Notes: generated from the letters alone by a model not told the origin. Positions 9,479 to 18,769 are shown, counted from the stretch's first letter. The stretch: 64,000 nucleotides of DNA from Peptoniphilus sp. ING2-D1G (GCA_000952975.1 LM997412.1:124001-188000); one strand, 5' to 3'. Made by a program: numbers and translations.

Positions 9479-9513
9479 ATTGAGGTGCAGATAAAAGTTT
9501 TGAAGGTGTACTT

Positions 9514-10836
9514 ATGAAAAAAATATTTATTTTAATGACTTTAATGTTAGCGGTAATCATCGCAAACCCTGTCGATGCAAAGGAAGAAAAATTGGAGAAT
9601 GCAGTCTATTTAGGTGTGGAAAACTACAATCAATTGGAAGCTGCAGAAAAAGACGACTTTAAATATAATTTCTTTGTCGATGGAGAGGTTGTTACATACT
9701 CAGTATCCACAGCCGGCGACTACAAAATAAAAAACATCCTTGCTCAAGGCTATGTATATGATATTGAAGTTAAGGACAATGTTGTAATTAAAGCGGAAGA
9801 AAAAGCACCTGTTGCCATGGGAAAAGTGGACTCTTACGAAACAGGAAAAATTACTGTTAAGGGAAAATCATATCCTGTAAAAGAAGGAGTAAAATTCTAC
9901 GAAATAACCACCGAACCCGGAGGAGCAAAGGTTGAAGGGACTTCATTAAAAACAGGTGATAGCGTAAAAATATATGGAAATCCCGCAGAAGCGATTTATA
10001 AGACTTTTATAAGCGAAGAATACACAGCACCTGTCAAGGGAGAGCCCGGTCTTAAAACAGTTAAAAACTTTTTGATGACAGCCTTTGAACCCGTGGGAAC
10101 TACAAATTACATCTATGGCGGAGGATGGGACTGGCAAGATGTAGGAACCAGCAATATGGCAAAATCCATAGGAATATCCGATAAATGGGTGGATTTCTTC
10201 CAAAAGAACAATCTGAATTACACCTATAAAAATGGAGATAAGGAACAAGAATCCTATTATCCGCACAAAGCTTACAACGAGTACTATTATGCCGGACTGG
10301 ATTGTTCAGGCTATGTAGGATGGGTAATGTATAATAACTTTAATACGGAAAGCGGCAAGGACGGCTATGTTCAATCGGCAAGAAAAATGGCAAAAACCTT
10401 TGCGGAAAAATACAATTACGGAACTTTTACAGATAAAATAAAGGTTGAAGAATTTAAACCCGGCGATGTGTTCAGCATGGGAGGACATGTGTGGATCTGC
10501 GTAGGTAAATGTGATGATGGAAGCCTTGTCATACTTCACTCCACACCATCGGCAAGCTACAGTGAAAAATCCGGCGGCGGAGTTCAACTTTCAGCTTTGG
10601 GAAAGGATGAACATTGCGAAGCCTTTGCCCTTGCATCGAAGTATATGGAAAAATTTTATCCCCTTTGGTCTACAAGATATCACGCTGTGCTTAGATCCTA
10701 TGAAAGCTATACAAATATTTCAAGAGAAGGCGTGGGCAAATTCTCATGGGATATATCGGATAAGGGACTTCTTGACCCTGACGGATACAGAAATATGAGT
10801 GCTGCGGAAGTATTAAAAGACATATTTGGAGAATAA
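9514..10836 (+). CDS. Secreted NlpC/P60-like cysteine peptidase
   Basis: A 440-aa exported protein with a lysine-led signal peptide (residues 1-22, cleaved near VDAKE). Residues about 25-170 are beta-rich and of no family I recognise. The C-terminal half is NlpC/P60-like, with the catalytic Cys264 in GLDCSGYVGW and His325 in SMGGHVWICVG, the order expected for this papain-like fold. Such enzymes cut peptide stems in peptidoglycan. It is monocistronic between two terminators. The start ATG has an AGGTG site 9 nt upstream. Wall remodelling or autolysis is the likely job, but the exact bond is unknown. Confidence 0.75.
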   Translation: MKKIFILMTLMLAVIIANPVDAKEEKLENAVYLGVENYNQLEAAEKDDFKYNFFVDGEVVTYSVSTAGDYKIKNILAQGYVYDIEVKDNVVIKAEEKAPVAMGKVDSYETGKITVKGKSYPVKEGVKFYEITTEPGGAKVEGTSLKTGDSVKIYGNPAEAIYKTFISEEYTAPVKGEPGLKTVKNFLMTAFEPVGTTNYIYGGGWDWQDVGTSNMAKSIGISDKWVDFFQKNNLNYTYKNGDKEQESYYPHKAYNEYYYAGLDCSGYVGWVMYNNFNTESGKDGYVQSARKMAKTFAEKYNYGTFTDKIKVEEFKPGDVFSMGGHVWICVGKCDDGSLVILHSTPSASYSEKSGGGVQLSALGKDEHCEAFALASKYMEKFYPLWSTRYHAVLRSYESYTNISREGVGKFSWDISDKGLLDPDGYRNMSAAEVLKDIFGE

Positions 10837-10844
10837 AATAGAGA

Positions 10845-10877
10845 ATAAAAATCGGGAGAAATCCCGATTTTTATTTG
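10845..10877 (+). terminator. Terminator of the NlpC/P60-like gene
   Basis: Thirteen-base-pair AT-flanked stem around ATCGGGA-gaaa-TCCCGAT, followed by T-rich sequence. Confidence 0.85.
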
Positions 10878-10973
10878 CATAATTTCAAATTAATTATTTG
10901 TAATAAATTTTGATTAATAATATATTATATTATAATTATTAGTATTTTGGATTTATAAATAAACTTGAATATA

Positions 10974-10996
10974 AAAATCAGGCAAAGCCTGATTTT
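10974..10996 (-). terminator. Terminator of the minus-strand small membrane gene
   Basis: Ten-base-pair stem AAAATCAGGC / GCCTGATTTT with a 3-nt loop. It overlaps the stop codon of the minus-strand gene and is followed by T-rich sequence on that strand. Confidence 0.7.
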
Positions 10997-11412
10997 ATGA
11001 AAATAAATTTTTGATAACTTCTAAAATTATAAAAGAATAAACTAAGATTACAATAAAAATATAAAAAGCGAAATTACTAATCACTTTGGATATAGACTTA
11101 GTTTTTTTATCATAAAAGTAAAAAGCTATAGTGAATATCATGATTAATCCTTGTAAAATACTTAATACCGGTCTTAAAAACTGCAATGAAATAAGATTTT
11201 TAGCAAAAGCGAAAATTACAATATGAATTATAAGGGGTAAAGCAGAGGTTACTATTAAAAATAATTTCCACATATAAATTAATAAAGGGTATGGAGTCCT
11301 ATTGCCACACCAATTCTTCTTCAGGAACAGAATTTGCATATGTAGCGGGTAGGGCTATAATAGTATTGAATAAGATTGTAAGTATCAATAATATAGAAAT
11401 ATTTTTTTTCAT
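10995..11412 (-). pseudogene. Small exported/membrane protein broken by a frameshift
   Basis: The 5' part (ATG at 11412, AGGAGGGA just upstream) encodes a 37-aa piece with a clear signal peptide (MKKNISILLILTILFNTIIA, cleavage near ATYA) ending VPEEELVWQ at a TAG at 11301-11299. The +1 frame overlaps it and then continues for about 100 aa to 10995, with three hydrophobic spans (LFLIVTSALPLIIHIVIF, LQGLIMIFTIAFYFY and FAFYIFIVILVYSFIILEV). Removing one base near 11300 joins them into a signal peptide plus three-span protein. A promoter and a terminator flank it. I do not recognise the family. Sequencing error or true inactivation cannot be told apart here. Confidence 0.55.
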
Positions 11413-11460
11413 AAAGTCCCTCCTCAATAAAAGTGTATTTTTAAATTTATTTTCATGTTC

Positions 11461-11489
11461 ATTATAGCAACCTATATAACACCATACAA
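11461..11489 (-). promoter_or_regulatory. Sigma-A promoter of the broken small membrane gene
   Basis: On the minus strand TTGTAT, 17 nt, TATAAT, about 50 nt before the ATG at 11412. It appears intact although the gene is frameshifted. Confidence 0.65.
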
Positions 11490-11523
11490 GCGTTAACTAA
11501 ATTGTTACGGCTCGATTTTTTCA

Positions 11524-11552
11524 TTGATTTTAAAATTCTGCTATGTTAGAAT
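11524..11552 (+). promoter_or_regulatory. Sigma-A promoter of secG-hppA
   Basis: TTGATT, 17 nt, TAGAAT, about 40 nt upstream of the secG start. Confidence 0.75.
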
Positions 11553-11593
11553 TTATATGTTATAGATGAGGAAAGGATAGGAGGTTAATCTGT

Positions 11594-11818
11594 TTGAAAA
11601 CTATATTATCAGTAATAATTGCTTTATCTGCTATCGTTATGATAATTACCGTTGCCTTGACTGAAAGTAAACAAGCAGGTCTGGGAACGTTAAGTGGTGA
11701 AGAGTCTTCTTTATGGGGTGAACATAGAGGGACAAGTGAAAAAGAAGTTAAAAATAGAATCATAATTATTTCATCAGCGGTGTTTGTAGTAGCGCTTTTA
11801 ATACTTGCGGCAATATAA
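11594..11818 (+). CDS. secG: Preprotein translocase subunit SecG
   Basis: Small two-span membrane subunit of the SecYEG channel, 74 aa. It has an N-terminal span ([19 protein letters not shown]), a short loop with the SecG pattern [19 protein letters not shown], and a second span ([19 protein letters not shown]). It starts at TTG with AGGAGG 9 nt upstream. In many Firmicutes secG sits with rnr and smpB; here it heads a two-gene unit with the membrane pyrophosphatase. Confidence 0.92.
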   Translation: MKTILSVIIALSAIVMIITVALTESKQAGLGTLSGEESSLWGEHRGTSEKEVKNRIIIISSAVFVVALLILAAI

Positions 11819-11828
11819 AGGAGGAGAA

Positions 11829-13829
11829 ATGAATATTTTATTAATAGCAACAATTGTTGGAATAGTGGCTCTTCTTTTTGCCGGATATAAGGCGAGTTTT
11901 GTAACAAAACAAGAGCCGGGAAATGAAAGAATGCAAGAAATAGCATCTTACATAGAAGACGGAGCTATGGCATTTTTAACGAGAGAATATAAGGCTTTAA
12001 TCATATTTGTAGTAGTACTTGCAATAATTCTTGCAGTTGGTCTAAGCTCAGTGGCAACTGCAATTTGTTTTGTAGCCGGAGCAATATGTTCTGTACTGGC
12101 AGGATATGTGGGAATGAGAGTTGCGACAAAGGCGAATGTAAGAACAGCTAATGCTGCATTGACCTCAGGTCTTGCAAAGGCTTTGGATATTGCGTTTTCA
12201 GGTGGAGTCGTAATGGGGATGTGTGTTGTAGGCTTGGGTATCGCGGGAATTTCAATCGCATACATGCTTACAGAAGATGCCACAATAGTTACGGGATTTT
12301 CCTTGGGAGCTTCATCAATTGCACTTTTTGCAAGAGTTGGTGGAGGTATTTATACTAAGGCGGCGGATGTCGGAGCTGACCTTGTGGGAAAAGTAGAAGC
12401 CGGAATTCCTGAAGATGACCCGAGAAACCCCGCGGTTATTGCCGATAACGTCGGAGACAACGTAGGCGATGTTGCCGGAATGGGAGCGGACTTATTTGAA
12501 TCATATGTGGGAGCATTGCTTTCAGTTATTACATTGGGAGTTGTAGCTTATGGACAAGACGGCATCAATTACGGATTGTTAATTGCAGCTGTGGGTATTG
12601 TGGCTTCAATAGTTGCGGTTTTCTTTGTAAAGGGAGACAAAAACCCGCAAAAGGCACTTAATAACGGAGAATATGTATCAGCTGCTGTGACGGTGGTTGT
12701 ATCAGCTGTGCTTTCCAATAATATATTCGGAAGCTTCAAACCATTTATTCCTGTAATTTCAGGGATAGCTGTCGGTTTGATAATTTCTAAATTCACTGAA
12801 TATTATACATCGGAAGAATATAAACCTGTTCAAAGAATAGCTTCTGAATCTGAAACAGGAGCATCAACTAACATAATCGCAGGATTATCAGTGGGAATGA
12901 TGTCGACAGTTGCGCCTATCATAGTAATAGCCATCGGCATAATGGTGGCTTTCATAGGAGCGGGAGGAGTTGAAGAATCAATTCAAGGGCTCTATGGTAT
13001 AGCTCTTGCAGCTGTGGGAATGCTTTCAACTGCAGGTATGACCATAGCTGTAGATGCTTATGGTCCTGTTGCTGATAATGCGGGAGGAATTGCGGAAATG
13101 TGCGATCTTCCCGAAGAAGTAAGAAATATAACGGACTCCCTTGACTCCGTAGGTAATACTACGGCGGCAATAGGTAAGGGATTTGCCATAGGTTCAGCTG
13201 CACTAACAGCTTTAGCTCTATTCGTTTCATATATAAATGCTACAGAACTTACGGGAATAGATGTTTCTAAACCTGAAGTAATAGCAGGTGCCTTTATAGG
13301 CGGTATGCTTCCCTTTGCTTTCTCGGCTCTTACCATGTCTGCAGTGGGTAAAGCGGCTTCTTCAATGATCGATGAAGTTCGTCGCCAATTCAGAGAAATC
13401 CCGGGAATTATGGAAGGAAAGGCAAAGCCTGAATATGCTAAATGCGTGGATATTTCCACAACGGCAGCTCTTAAAGAGATGATAGTTCCGGGAATGATAG
13501 CGGTAGTAGCACCGGTAGCCATAGGGCTGTTACTTGGACCGGAATCCTTAGGAGGACTTCAAGCCGGAGCTCTTATCACAGGTGTGTTGATGGCTATATT
13601 TATGTCAAATGCCGGAGGAGCATGGGATAATGCCAAGAAGTACATTGAAGGAGGAGCTCACGGAGGCAAAGGCTCAGAAGCTCACAAGGCTGCAGTAACA
13701 GGAGATACAGTGGGAGATCCTTTTAAAGATACATCCGGACCTTCACTTAATATACTGATAAAACTAATAACCGTAGTTTCCTTAGTTTTCGCACCGTTAT
13801 TTGTACAATTCGGAGGCAATTTATTCTAA
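11829..13829 (+). CDS. hppA: Membrane-bound ion-pumping pyrophosphatase, K+-dependent, Na+-type gate
   Basis: Integral membrane enzyme of 666 aa with about 16 spans that uses PPi hydrolysis to pump Na+ and/or H+ outward. The substrate site shows [20 protein letters not shown]. The K+-dependence position is alanine (GNTTAAIG, Ala446 with Gly449) rather than lysine, indicating K+ activation. In the gate helix, [12 protein letters not shown] places a glutamate (Glu224) three residues after Asp221. This is the arrangement known for Na+-pumping enzymes such as that of Thermotoga, not the plant H+ type. ATG 11829 follows AAGGAGGA; the in-frame ATG at 11805 lies inside secG. Confidence 0.95.
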   Translation: MNILLIATIVGIVALLFAGYKASFVTKQEPGNERMQEIASYIEDGAMAFLTREYKALIIFVVVLAIILAVGLSSVATAICFVAGAICSVLAGYVGMRVATKANVRTANAALTSGLAKALDIAFSGGVVMGMCVVGLGIAGISIAYMLTEDATIVTGFSLGASSIALFARVGGGIYTKAADVGADLVGKVEAGIPEDDPRNPAVIADNVGDNVGDVAGMGADLFESYVGALLSVITLGVVAYGQDGINYGLLIAAVGIVASIVAVFFVKGDKNPQKALNNGEYVSAAVTVVVSAVLSNNIFGSFKPFIPVISGIAVGLIISKFTEYYTSEEYKPVQRIASESETGASTNIIAGLSVGMMSTVAPIIVIAIGIMVAFIGAGGVEESIQGLYGIALAAVGMLSTAGMTIAVDAYGPVADNAGGIAEMCDLPEEVRNITDSLDSVGNTTAAIGKGFAIGSAALTALALFVSYINATELTGIDVSKPEVIAGAFIGGMLPFAFSALTMSAVGKAASSMIDEVRRQFREIPGIMEGKAKPEYAKCVDISTTAALKEMIVPGMIAVVAPVAIGLLLGPESLGGLQAGALITGVLMAIFMSNAGGAWDNAKKYIEGGAHGGKGSEAHKAAVTGDTVGDPFKDTSGPSLNILIKLITVVSLVFAPLFVQFGGNLF

Positions 13830-13855
13830 AATAAATTAAATAATAGAGATTTAAG

Positions 13856-13898
13856 ACATAATAAAGGCGGTTTTTTACCGTTTTTATTATGTTTTTTT
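13856..13898 (+). terminator. Terminator of secG-hppA
   Basis: Sixteen-base-pair stem ACATAATAAAGGCGGT / ACCGTTTTTATTATGT with G-U pairs, followed by a T run. Confidence 0.8.
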
Positions 13899-13907
13899 AT
13901 AAATTAA

Positions 13908-13937
13908 TTTACAGAACATGGTAATTAAATGTATAAT
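13908..13937 (+). promoter_or_regulatory. Sigma-A promoter of the EamA transporter gene
   Basis: TTTACA, 18 nt, TATAAT, about 30 nt before the ATG. Confidence 0.65.
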
Positions 13938-13966
13938 TTTACTTGGTGGATAAAAGGGAGGTTTCT

Positions 13967-14869
13967 ATGAACAAAAAACTTATTTCTATAATATTATTGG
14001 TCTTGACAGCTATGATATGGGGATTTGCTTTCGTAGCTCAGACAACGGGTATGGATTATATAGAACCCTTTACTTTTTCAGCAGCCAGATCTTTACTTGG
14101 CGGATTTGTCATGGTTTTATTTTTTCCGTTGTTGGAGAGATTAAATAAAGACAACACAATAGTCGAAGATAAGCCCACTACCAGAAGAGCTGCAATATCC
14201 TGCGGAATTGTTTTGTTTTTTGCCATGAATTTTCAGCAATACGGATTGTTGTTCACATCTGCAGGAAAAGCGGGATTTATCACGACTTTATATGTGGTCA
14301 TAATACCCATAATAAGAAAATTCATGGGACATAAGATTCAGAAAAGAACCCAAATCTGCATTTTAGGGGCAACCTTCGGACTTTACCTGATAACGGTGAA
14401 GGAAAACATGTCAATAAACATGGGAGATGTCTTGGTTTTTGCATCGGCGATTTTTTATTCCATACATACGCTTTTATTGGCGCATTATTCTCCCAGGGTG
14501 GATGCGGTCAAGTTAAATGCCTTTCAATTTATAATATGCGGAGTTTTAAGCCTTTTACCTGCACTTGTTTTTGAAGATATAAGCTTAAAGAATATATATT
14601 CGGCATCGGTATCTATATTTTATGTGGGTGTACTGTCCTCTGCAGTTGCCTATTCTTTCCAAATAATCGGGCTTAGGAATATAGACTCCACACTGGCATC
14701 TCTGCTAAGCTCTTTAGAATCAATATTTGCTGTAATCGGAGGATACCTGATACTGGGTCAAATTCTCACAAGAAGAGAGATAGTCGGCACTGTGATAGTG
14801 TTGATTTTCACTATAGCAGCTCAATTGCCCGAGGGTATATTTAAGAATAAATTGTTAAAAAAAGTCTAA
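13967..14869 (+). CDS. EamA/DMT-family transporter
   Basis: A 300-aa membrane protein with ten predicted spans in two five-span EamA repeats. The first begins ILLVLTAMIWGFAFVAQ; the second contains FASAIFYSIHTLLLAHYSP. The C-terminal SLESIFAVIGGYLILGQ is characteristic of DMT exporters and importers of amino acids or metabolites. The substrate cannot be read from the sequence. ATG 13967 has GGGAGG 5 nt upstream and is preferred over the in-frame start at 13943. It has its own promoter. Confidence 0.9.
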   Translation: MNKKLISIILLVLTAMIWGFAFVAQTTGMDYIEPFTFSAARSLLGGFVMVLFFPLLERLNKDNTIVEDKPTTRRAAISCGIVLFFAMNFQQYGLLFTSAGKAGFITTLYVVIIPIIRKFMGHKIQKRTQICILGATFGLYLITVKENMSINMGDVLVFASAIFYSIHTLLLAHYSPRVDAVKLNAFQFIICGVLSLLPALVFEDISLKNIYSASVSIFYVGVLSSAVAYSFQIIGLRNIDSTLASLLSSLESIFAVIGGYLILGQILTRREIVGTVIVLIFTIAAQLPEGIFKNKLLKKV

Positions 14870-14947
14870 ATTTATTAATTCTCACTTATATTTTATATAA
14901 TTTACACTTTTATCGAATATAATGTTCATTAAGGAAGTGAAAGAGTT

Positions 14948-15589
14948 ATGAAAAACAGTTTTTTTGAAAAATTATTTAATAAGAATATAGAAAATAATAC
15001 TATTTTTACAATAGATAGCGAACATGGAAGCGGAGCTTTTGAAACCTCTAAAATAATAGGAGAGAAGCTGGGCATTGAAGTCTATGATGAATCCATAATA
15101 GAGCTGAAAACTTTGGAGTCAAAAATCAATCCCGACAATATAACCAAAGAAGATTCTTTTTTAAGTGGGACGGTTTATGATTTGTACAGAGAAAATTATT
15201 CCTATTCTCAAGAAGATATATTGGAAAATGATGCGATTTTTTTGGCGCACTCAAAGACCATCAGATATCTTGCCTCAAAGGGTCCTTGTATATTCATAGG
15301 TAAATGTTCAAACTACGTGTTAAAGGAAAAGGAGAAGACCTTTGACATATTCATCACGGCGGATTATGAAACCCGTATAGAAAGAATAATCAAAAGAGAA
15401 GAAGTCGACAGAGACAGAGCGATTTCCCTTGTAGAAAAAATGGACACAAGAAGATCTAACCATTATAAAAGATATGCAGGAGGAATTTGGGGCAGGGCAT
15501 CGGAATACGACATGACTATAAATTCTTCGAAGTTCAAATATGAAGAAGTGGCAGACATAATAATAAGATCATCTCAAATAGCAAAATAG
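14948..15589 (+). CDS. Cytidylate kinase-like family protein (Cytidylate_kin2 type)
   Basis: A 213-aa P-loop kinase-like protein. The N-terminal loop reads SEHGSGAFETSKIIGEKLG, so the usual GSGGxxIG pattern lacks a lysine right after the glycines. Residues after the loop, the GKCSNYVL stretch and ITADYETRIERIIKREEVD match the AAA/cytidylate-kinase-like family common in anaerobic Firmicutes. The phosphate acceptor is unknown. GGAAG stands 8 nt before the ATG. It leads a close run of four genes (15-20 nt gaps) ending with the second nitrilase. Confidence 0.75.
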   Translation: MKNSFFEKLFNKNIENNTIFTIDSEHGSGAFETSKIIGEKLGIEVYDESIIELKTLESKINPDNITKEDSFLSGTVYDLYRENYSYSQEDILENDAIFLAHSKTIRYLASKGPCIFIGKCSNYVLKEKEKTFDIFITADYETRIERIIKREEVDRDRAISLVEKMDTRRSNHYKRYAGGIWGRASEYDMTINSSKFKYEEVADIIIRSSQIAK

Positions 15590-15608
15590 TTAATAGGAGT
15601 GATGGATT

Positions 15609-15851
15609 TTGGAAACATTATTGGGTGCATTACTTGCAATTTTCATTATGGCAATTGCCTTTAAATCGCTTAGTTTGATAATCGGATTAGTTTTTAATAT
15701 AATCGGAGGAGCCGTGGTATTGTGGCTCTTTAACTTAATAGCAGGAAATTTCAATATGACCATAGAAATAACACCTCTGACCTCTTTTTTAGTGGGATTT
15801 TTCGGAATGCCCGCAGTGGTTGTTATGATTTTGATAAAATTGTTTATGTAA
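15609..15851 (+). CDS. BofA-like (pro-sigmaK processing inhibitor family) membrane protein
   Basis: An 80-aa protein made almost wholly of hydrophobic spans: LLGALLAIFIMAIAFKSLSL, LVFNIIGGAVVLWLFNLIAG and a third with the family tail FFGMPAVVVMILIKL. BofA inhibits the sigma-K protease in sporulating Bacillus. The family also occurs in non-sporulating anaerobes, where its role is unknown, and nothing else here points to sporulation. TTG is used as start, with AGGAG 9 nt upstream. Confidence 0.75.
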   Translation: METLLGALLAIFIMAIAFKSLSLIIGLVFNIIGGAVVLWLFNLIAGNFNMTIEITPLTSFLVGFFGMPAVVVMILIKLFM

Positions 15852-15860
15852 GGATGAAGC

Positions 15861-16889
15861 ATGAAGTACGTATATAGAATATTTATTGTATTGTCCATCA
15901 CCCTTCTTTCCGGGCTGGTGATTTTTGCCTATAGAATTAAACCGGAATATGCAAATAAAGGGATAAATAAACTGGATAAATCAAGAAATGAAATAAACGC
16001 AGAACTTGATGAGAACCTGATAAACGTTTTTAAGGGTTCTGCACCTCTGAGAATTTTATTATTGGGAGTGGACAAGAGCAAGACCAAAGATTACAACAGT
16101 TCTGAACAAAACATGAGAACGGATACCATAATGCTTTTCAGCATATTCCCCAAGGAAGAAAAAGTGCAGATTTTATCAATACCAAGAGACAGTTACGTCA
16201 ATATTCACGGATATGGGAAGCACAAGATAAATTCGGCATTTAATCCTCTTGTTTATCCCGATGGAGGGCTTAATCTGACTGTGAAGACCGTAGAGGATTT
16301 TTTGGATGTGGATATAAACCACTATGCCATAGTGGATTATGAAGCTGTTATCAGAATCGTAGACACAGTTGGAGGAATTGACATAAATTGGGAACACGAT
16401 GATTATACCTATGTGGACGATTGGGTAATACCTCCCCTTGAAATAAGTTTGAAGAGGGGAATAAATCACCTTGATGGGCAAGAAGCCGTCAATTATTTAA
16501 GGGTCAGAAAGGCCTATGCAAATCAAGATATCGGTAGAATTGAAAATCAGCAGGGGTTTTTGCTGTTGCTCTTTGACAAATTAAAATCTCCGGCAACTTT
16601 TTTTAAAATTCCGGAACTGTTGGACATAGTTGATCAATATGTGGAAACGGATTTTAACTATGGAGAAATTGCATACTTGGCAAAATTCGGTTTAGGCATT
16701 GAAAGAGAAGACATCTTTACCGAAACTCTTCAAGGCAAAGACTTAAAGGGGGTAAATCTCGGCGGTATAGAGGTTACGGTTTACGATGTCAACAGAAATT
16801 ACGCAAGGGATTTAGTCCATGACTTTCCCGATAAAGTATCAGTAAAGGGAGTAGAAGACAAAAAAACCAACGAAGAAAAGGAAAGATAA
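15861..16889 (+). CDS. LytR-CpsA-Psr (LCP) family wall-polymer ligase
   Basis: A 342-aa protein with one N-terminal membrane span (about residues 7-24) and an extracytoplasmic LCP domain. LCP enzymes move teichoic-acid or capsule chains from undecaprenyl lipid to peptidoglycan. Motifs seen are LLLGVDKSK, MRTDTIMLFS, SIPRDSYVNI and GKHKINSAF, which contain the acidic and arginine residues that bind the polyprenyl phosphate. The final tail is charged. AAGGA lies 6 nt before the ATG. The LTA-synthase-like protein at 36542 could supply substrate in the same envelope pathway, but that is inference. Confidence 0.9.
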   Translation: MKYVYRIFIVLSITLLSGLVIFAYRIKPEYANKGINKLDKSRNEINAELDENLINVFKGSAPLRILLLGVDKSKTKDYNSSEQNMRTDTIMLFSIFPKEEKVQILSIPRDSYVNIHGYGKHKINSAFNPLVYPDGGLNLTVKTVEDFLDVDINHYAIVDYEAVIRIVDTVGGIDINWEHDDYTYVDDWVIPPLEISLKRGINHLDGQEAVNYLRVRKAYANQDIGRIENQQGFLLLLFDKLKSPATFFKIPELLDIVDQYVETDFNYGEIAYLAKFGLGIEREDIFTETLQGKDLKGVNLGGIEVTVYDVNRNYARDLVHDFPDKVSVKGVEDKKTNEEKER

Positions 16890-16896
16890 GAGATAT

Positions 16897-17691
16897 ATGA
16901 TGAAAATATCCTTGGCCCAAATAAAAGCTCATAAACAGACAAATTCTGAAAATTTTAAAATAATAGAGCGTTGTGTAAAAAATGTCTCAGGCAAAAGCGA
17001 TGTAATCCTTTTTCCTGAACTTTGGAACTACGATTTTTTTAAAGAATACAAAGATTTAAACCAATTTGATTACGGAGAGTTGGAAGGGTTTCTGTCTGAA
17101 ATTTCAAAGAAAAATAAAATAAATTTAATTGCCGGCTCATGTGCCTATTTTAAAGATAATAGACTCACAAACACCACACTTGTCTATGACAGAGAAGGAA
17201 ACAAGATAGCCGGATACGATAAGGCTCATCTATATAACATGTACACAAGCGCGAATGAATTTGAAGCCGGAGATAAAATAGTGAATTTTCAGCTGGACGG
17301 ATACAAATGCGGAGTGATAATCTGCTACGATTTGAGTTTTTGCGAATGGGTCAAGATGTACGGACTCAGAGATACACATCTGCTCTTTGTGCCGTCGGCA
17401 TGGCCAAAGGCTCATATGAATTATTGGAATACTCTTTTAAAAGCAAGAGCCATGGAAAATCAAATGTATGTTGCAGCTACAGGCAGTGTTGGGGAATCTC
17501 CACACACCGACTTTGGCGGGCAAAGTCAACTCATCAATTCAAGAGGGGAATACATAATAGAACCCTTTGACGGCGAGGAGATTAAAATAGCTGAAATCAA
17601 CTTGGATAATTTAAAATTAGAAAGAGAAGGTGTTGAGACATTCTCAGACAGAAGACCTGAGATATATGATTTAAAATACACTGTGAAATAA
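16897..17691 (+). CDS. Second carbon-nitrogen hydrolase (nitrilase superfamily)
   Basis: A 264-aa cytoplasmic hydrolase of the nitrilase fold. The triad is Glu41 (LFPELWNY), Lys109 (YDKAHLY) and Cys143 (VIICYDLSFCEW). It differs clearly from the copy at 8516 (YDKAHLY and ICYDLSF against YRKINLF and ICYDLRF), so a different amide substrate is likely. Either of the adjacent ATGs at 16897 and 16900 could start it; an AAGG site lies in the end of the LCP gene. It ends the four-gene run and is followed by a bidirectional terminator. Confidence 0.85.
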   Translation: MMKISLAQIKAHKQTNSENFKIIERCVKNVSGKSDVILFPELWNYDFFKEYKDLNQFDYGELEGFLSEISKKNKINLIAGSCAYFKDNRLTNTTLVYDREGNKIAGYDKAHLYNMYTSANEFEAGDKIVNFQLDGYKCGVIICYDLSFCEWVKMYGLRDTHLLFVPSAWPKAHMNYWNTLLKARAMENQMYVAATGSVGESPHTDFGGQSQLINSRGEYIIEPFDGEEIKIAEINLDNLKLEREGVETFSDRRPEIYDLKYTVK

Positions 17692-17760
17692 TTACTGTGC
17701 ATCCTTAATTAAAAGTATATTCATCGCAATAAGTATAATTAATTAAAATGACTATTATTA

Positions 17761-17797
17761 AAAAATAACATAATTGAACTTTAATTATGTTATTTTT
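17761..17797. terminator. Bidirectional terminator
   Basis: Perfect 15-bp AT-rich stem around ATAACATAATT with a 7-nt loop, serving the nitrilase gene and the convergent membrane-protein gene, whose stop overlaps the right arm. Confidence 0.85.
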
Positions 17798-18516
17798 TCT
17801 TTTAATTTATTGCCTACACGATAAATAATAAGGTTTGAGAGATTATATGCGATTACCACCAACAAGAAATATAGAGGCTTCGGAAGACTTCCGAAAAAAC
17901 CTTTAAATACCGGACTTGATGATGAATAGGCATAATTTGCATCAAAGGCAATATTTGCAATAACGCTGGCTATTAGAAATACATTTACAAATTTACACAT
18001 GAATACAAATCCGGATTTGTCAAAATTGTATTTATCTACGAATAAAAACATTAAAGCCGCCCAAAATACTGAAAAATGAGTGACAAAAAAACTTACATAC
18101 AATGCGTGTGGAAAGGCATAGGGTTGCAGATCCGGAATTATCATCGGCACAATTCCTCCTGCCAGTCCGAAGTACACCGTTGCTGATTTTAGGTTTGATG
18201 AGTTTAGTAAAATCCCGAAGAAAGTTGTATATAAGGCTATTCTACAGGTGTATAGCGGAAGTGCATTTTCTAAATCTATATTGGAGACGACTAAATAAAA
18301 ATACAAAAACATCGATTGCTGCAATAGAATAGTCAGCAAAAAAATCAAACCTATTGTTTTGCGCAGGCGTTTATTTGCTCTTATGTTTTTTCTAAACTTA
18401 TAAATTAATAACGCTCCTATCACCATAATGCAAAACATTATTAAATGAACTGTTCCAAATTTTTCAAACTTAAAATCATCTTTCTCGAGCCTAAAGAAAA
18501 AATTCCAAAAATCCAT
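17785..18516 (-). CDS. TIGR02206-type (YwaF-like) integral membrane protein
   Basis: A 243-aa protein with about seven spans and no extra domain. The pattern HLIMFCIMVIGALLIYKFRK, LPLYTCRIALY, GGIVPMIIPD and a conserved histidine-rich central part (FPHALYVSFFVTHFSVFW) fits the TIGR02206/YwaF family of unknown function. AAAGG lies 6 nt before the ATG at 18516, which is preferred to the in-frame TTG at 18540. It is transcribed alone. The 230 nt between it and the next gene, which diverges from it, hold no clear element. Confidence 0.75.
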   Translation of the reverse strand: MDFWNFFFRLEKDDFKFEKFGTVHLIMFCIMVIGALLIYKFRKNIRANKRLRKTIGLIFLLTILLQQSMFLYFYLVVSNIDLENALPLYTCRIALYTTFFGILLNSSNLKSATVYFGLAGGIVPMIIPDLQPYAFPHALYVSFFVTHFSVFWAALMFLFVDKYNFDKSGFVFMCKFVNVFLIASVIANIAFDANYAYSSSSPVFKGFFGSLPKPLYFLLVVIAYNLSNLIIYRVGNKLKEKIT

Positions 18517-18769
18517 ATTCATCCTTTCATATTCACACAAAAACTTTTATCGATCTCTTTCCTATTAAATTGTAATGTCCACCCTAAATAATTATAGCCC
18601 TTTTTAAATGCGAGCTCATATAAAGTAATTATATCTTTTTTCAAGCCTTAAATTAAAAATAAACAAAAATAATTCATAAATTTTACAAGCTTTGATAGAT
18701 AAATAAAATAACAGCCAATATACTTTTCAATGTATATTGAACGGGGATATCAAAGGTAAAGGAGAGTTT

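Noticed and set aside
15609-15851. Evidence of sporulation from the BofA-like gene
   Set aside because: No sporulation gene is in the window, and the family also occurs in non-sporulating bacteria.
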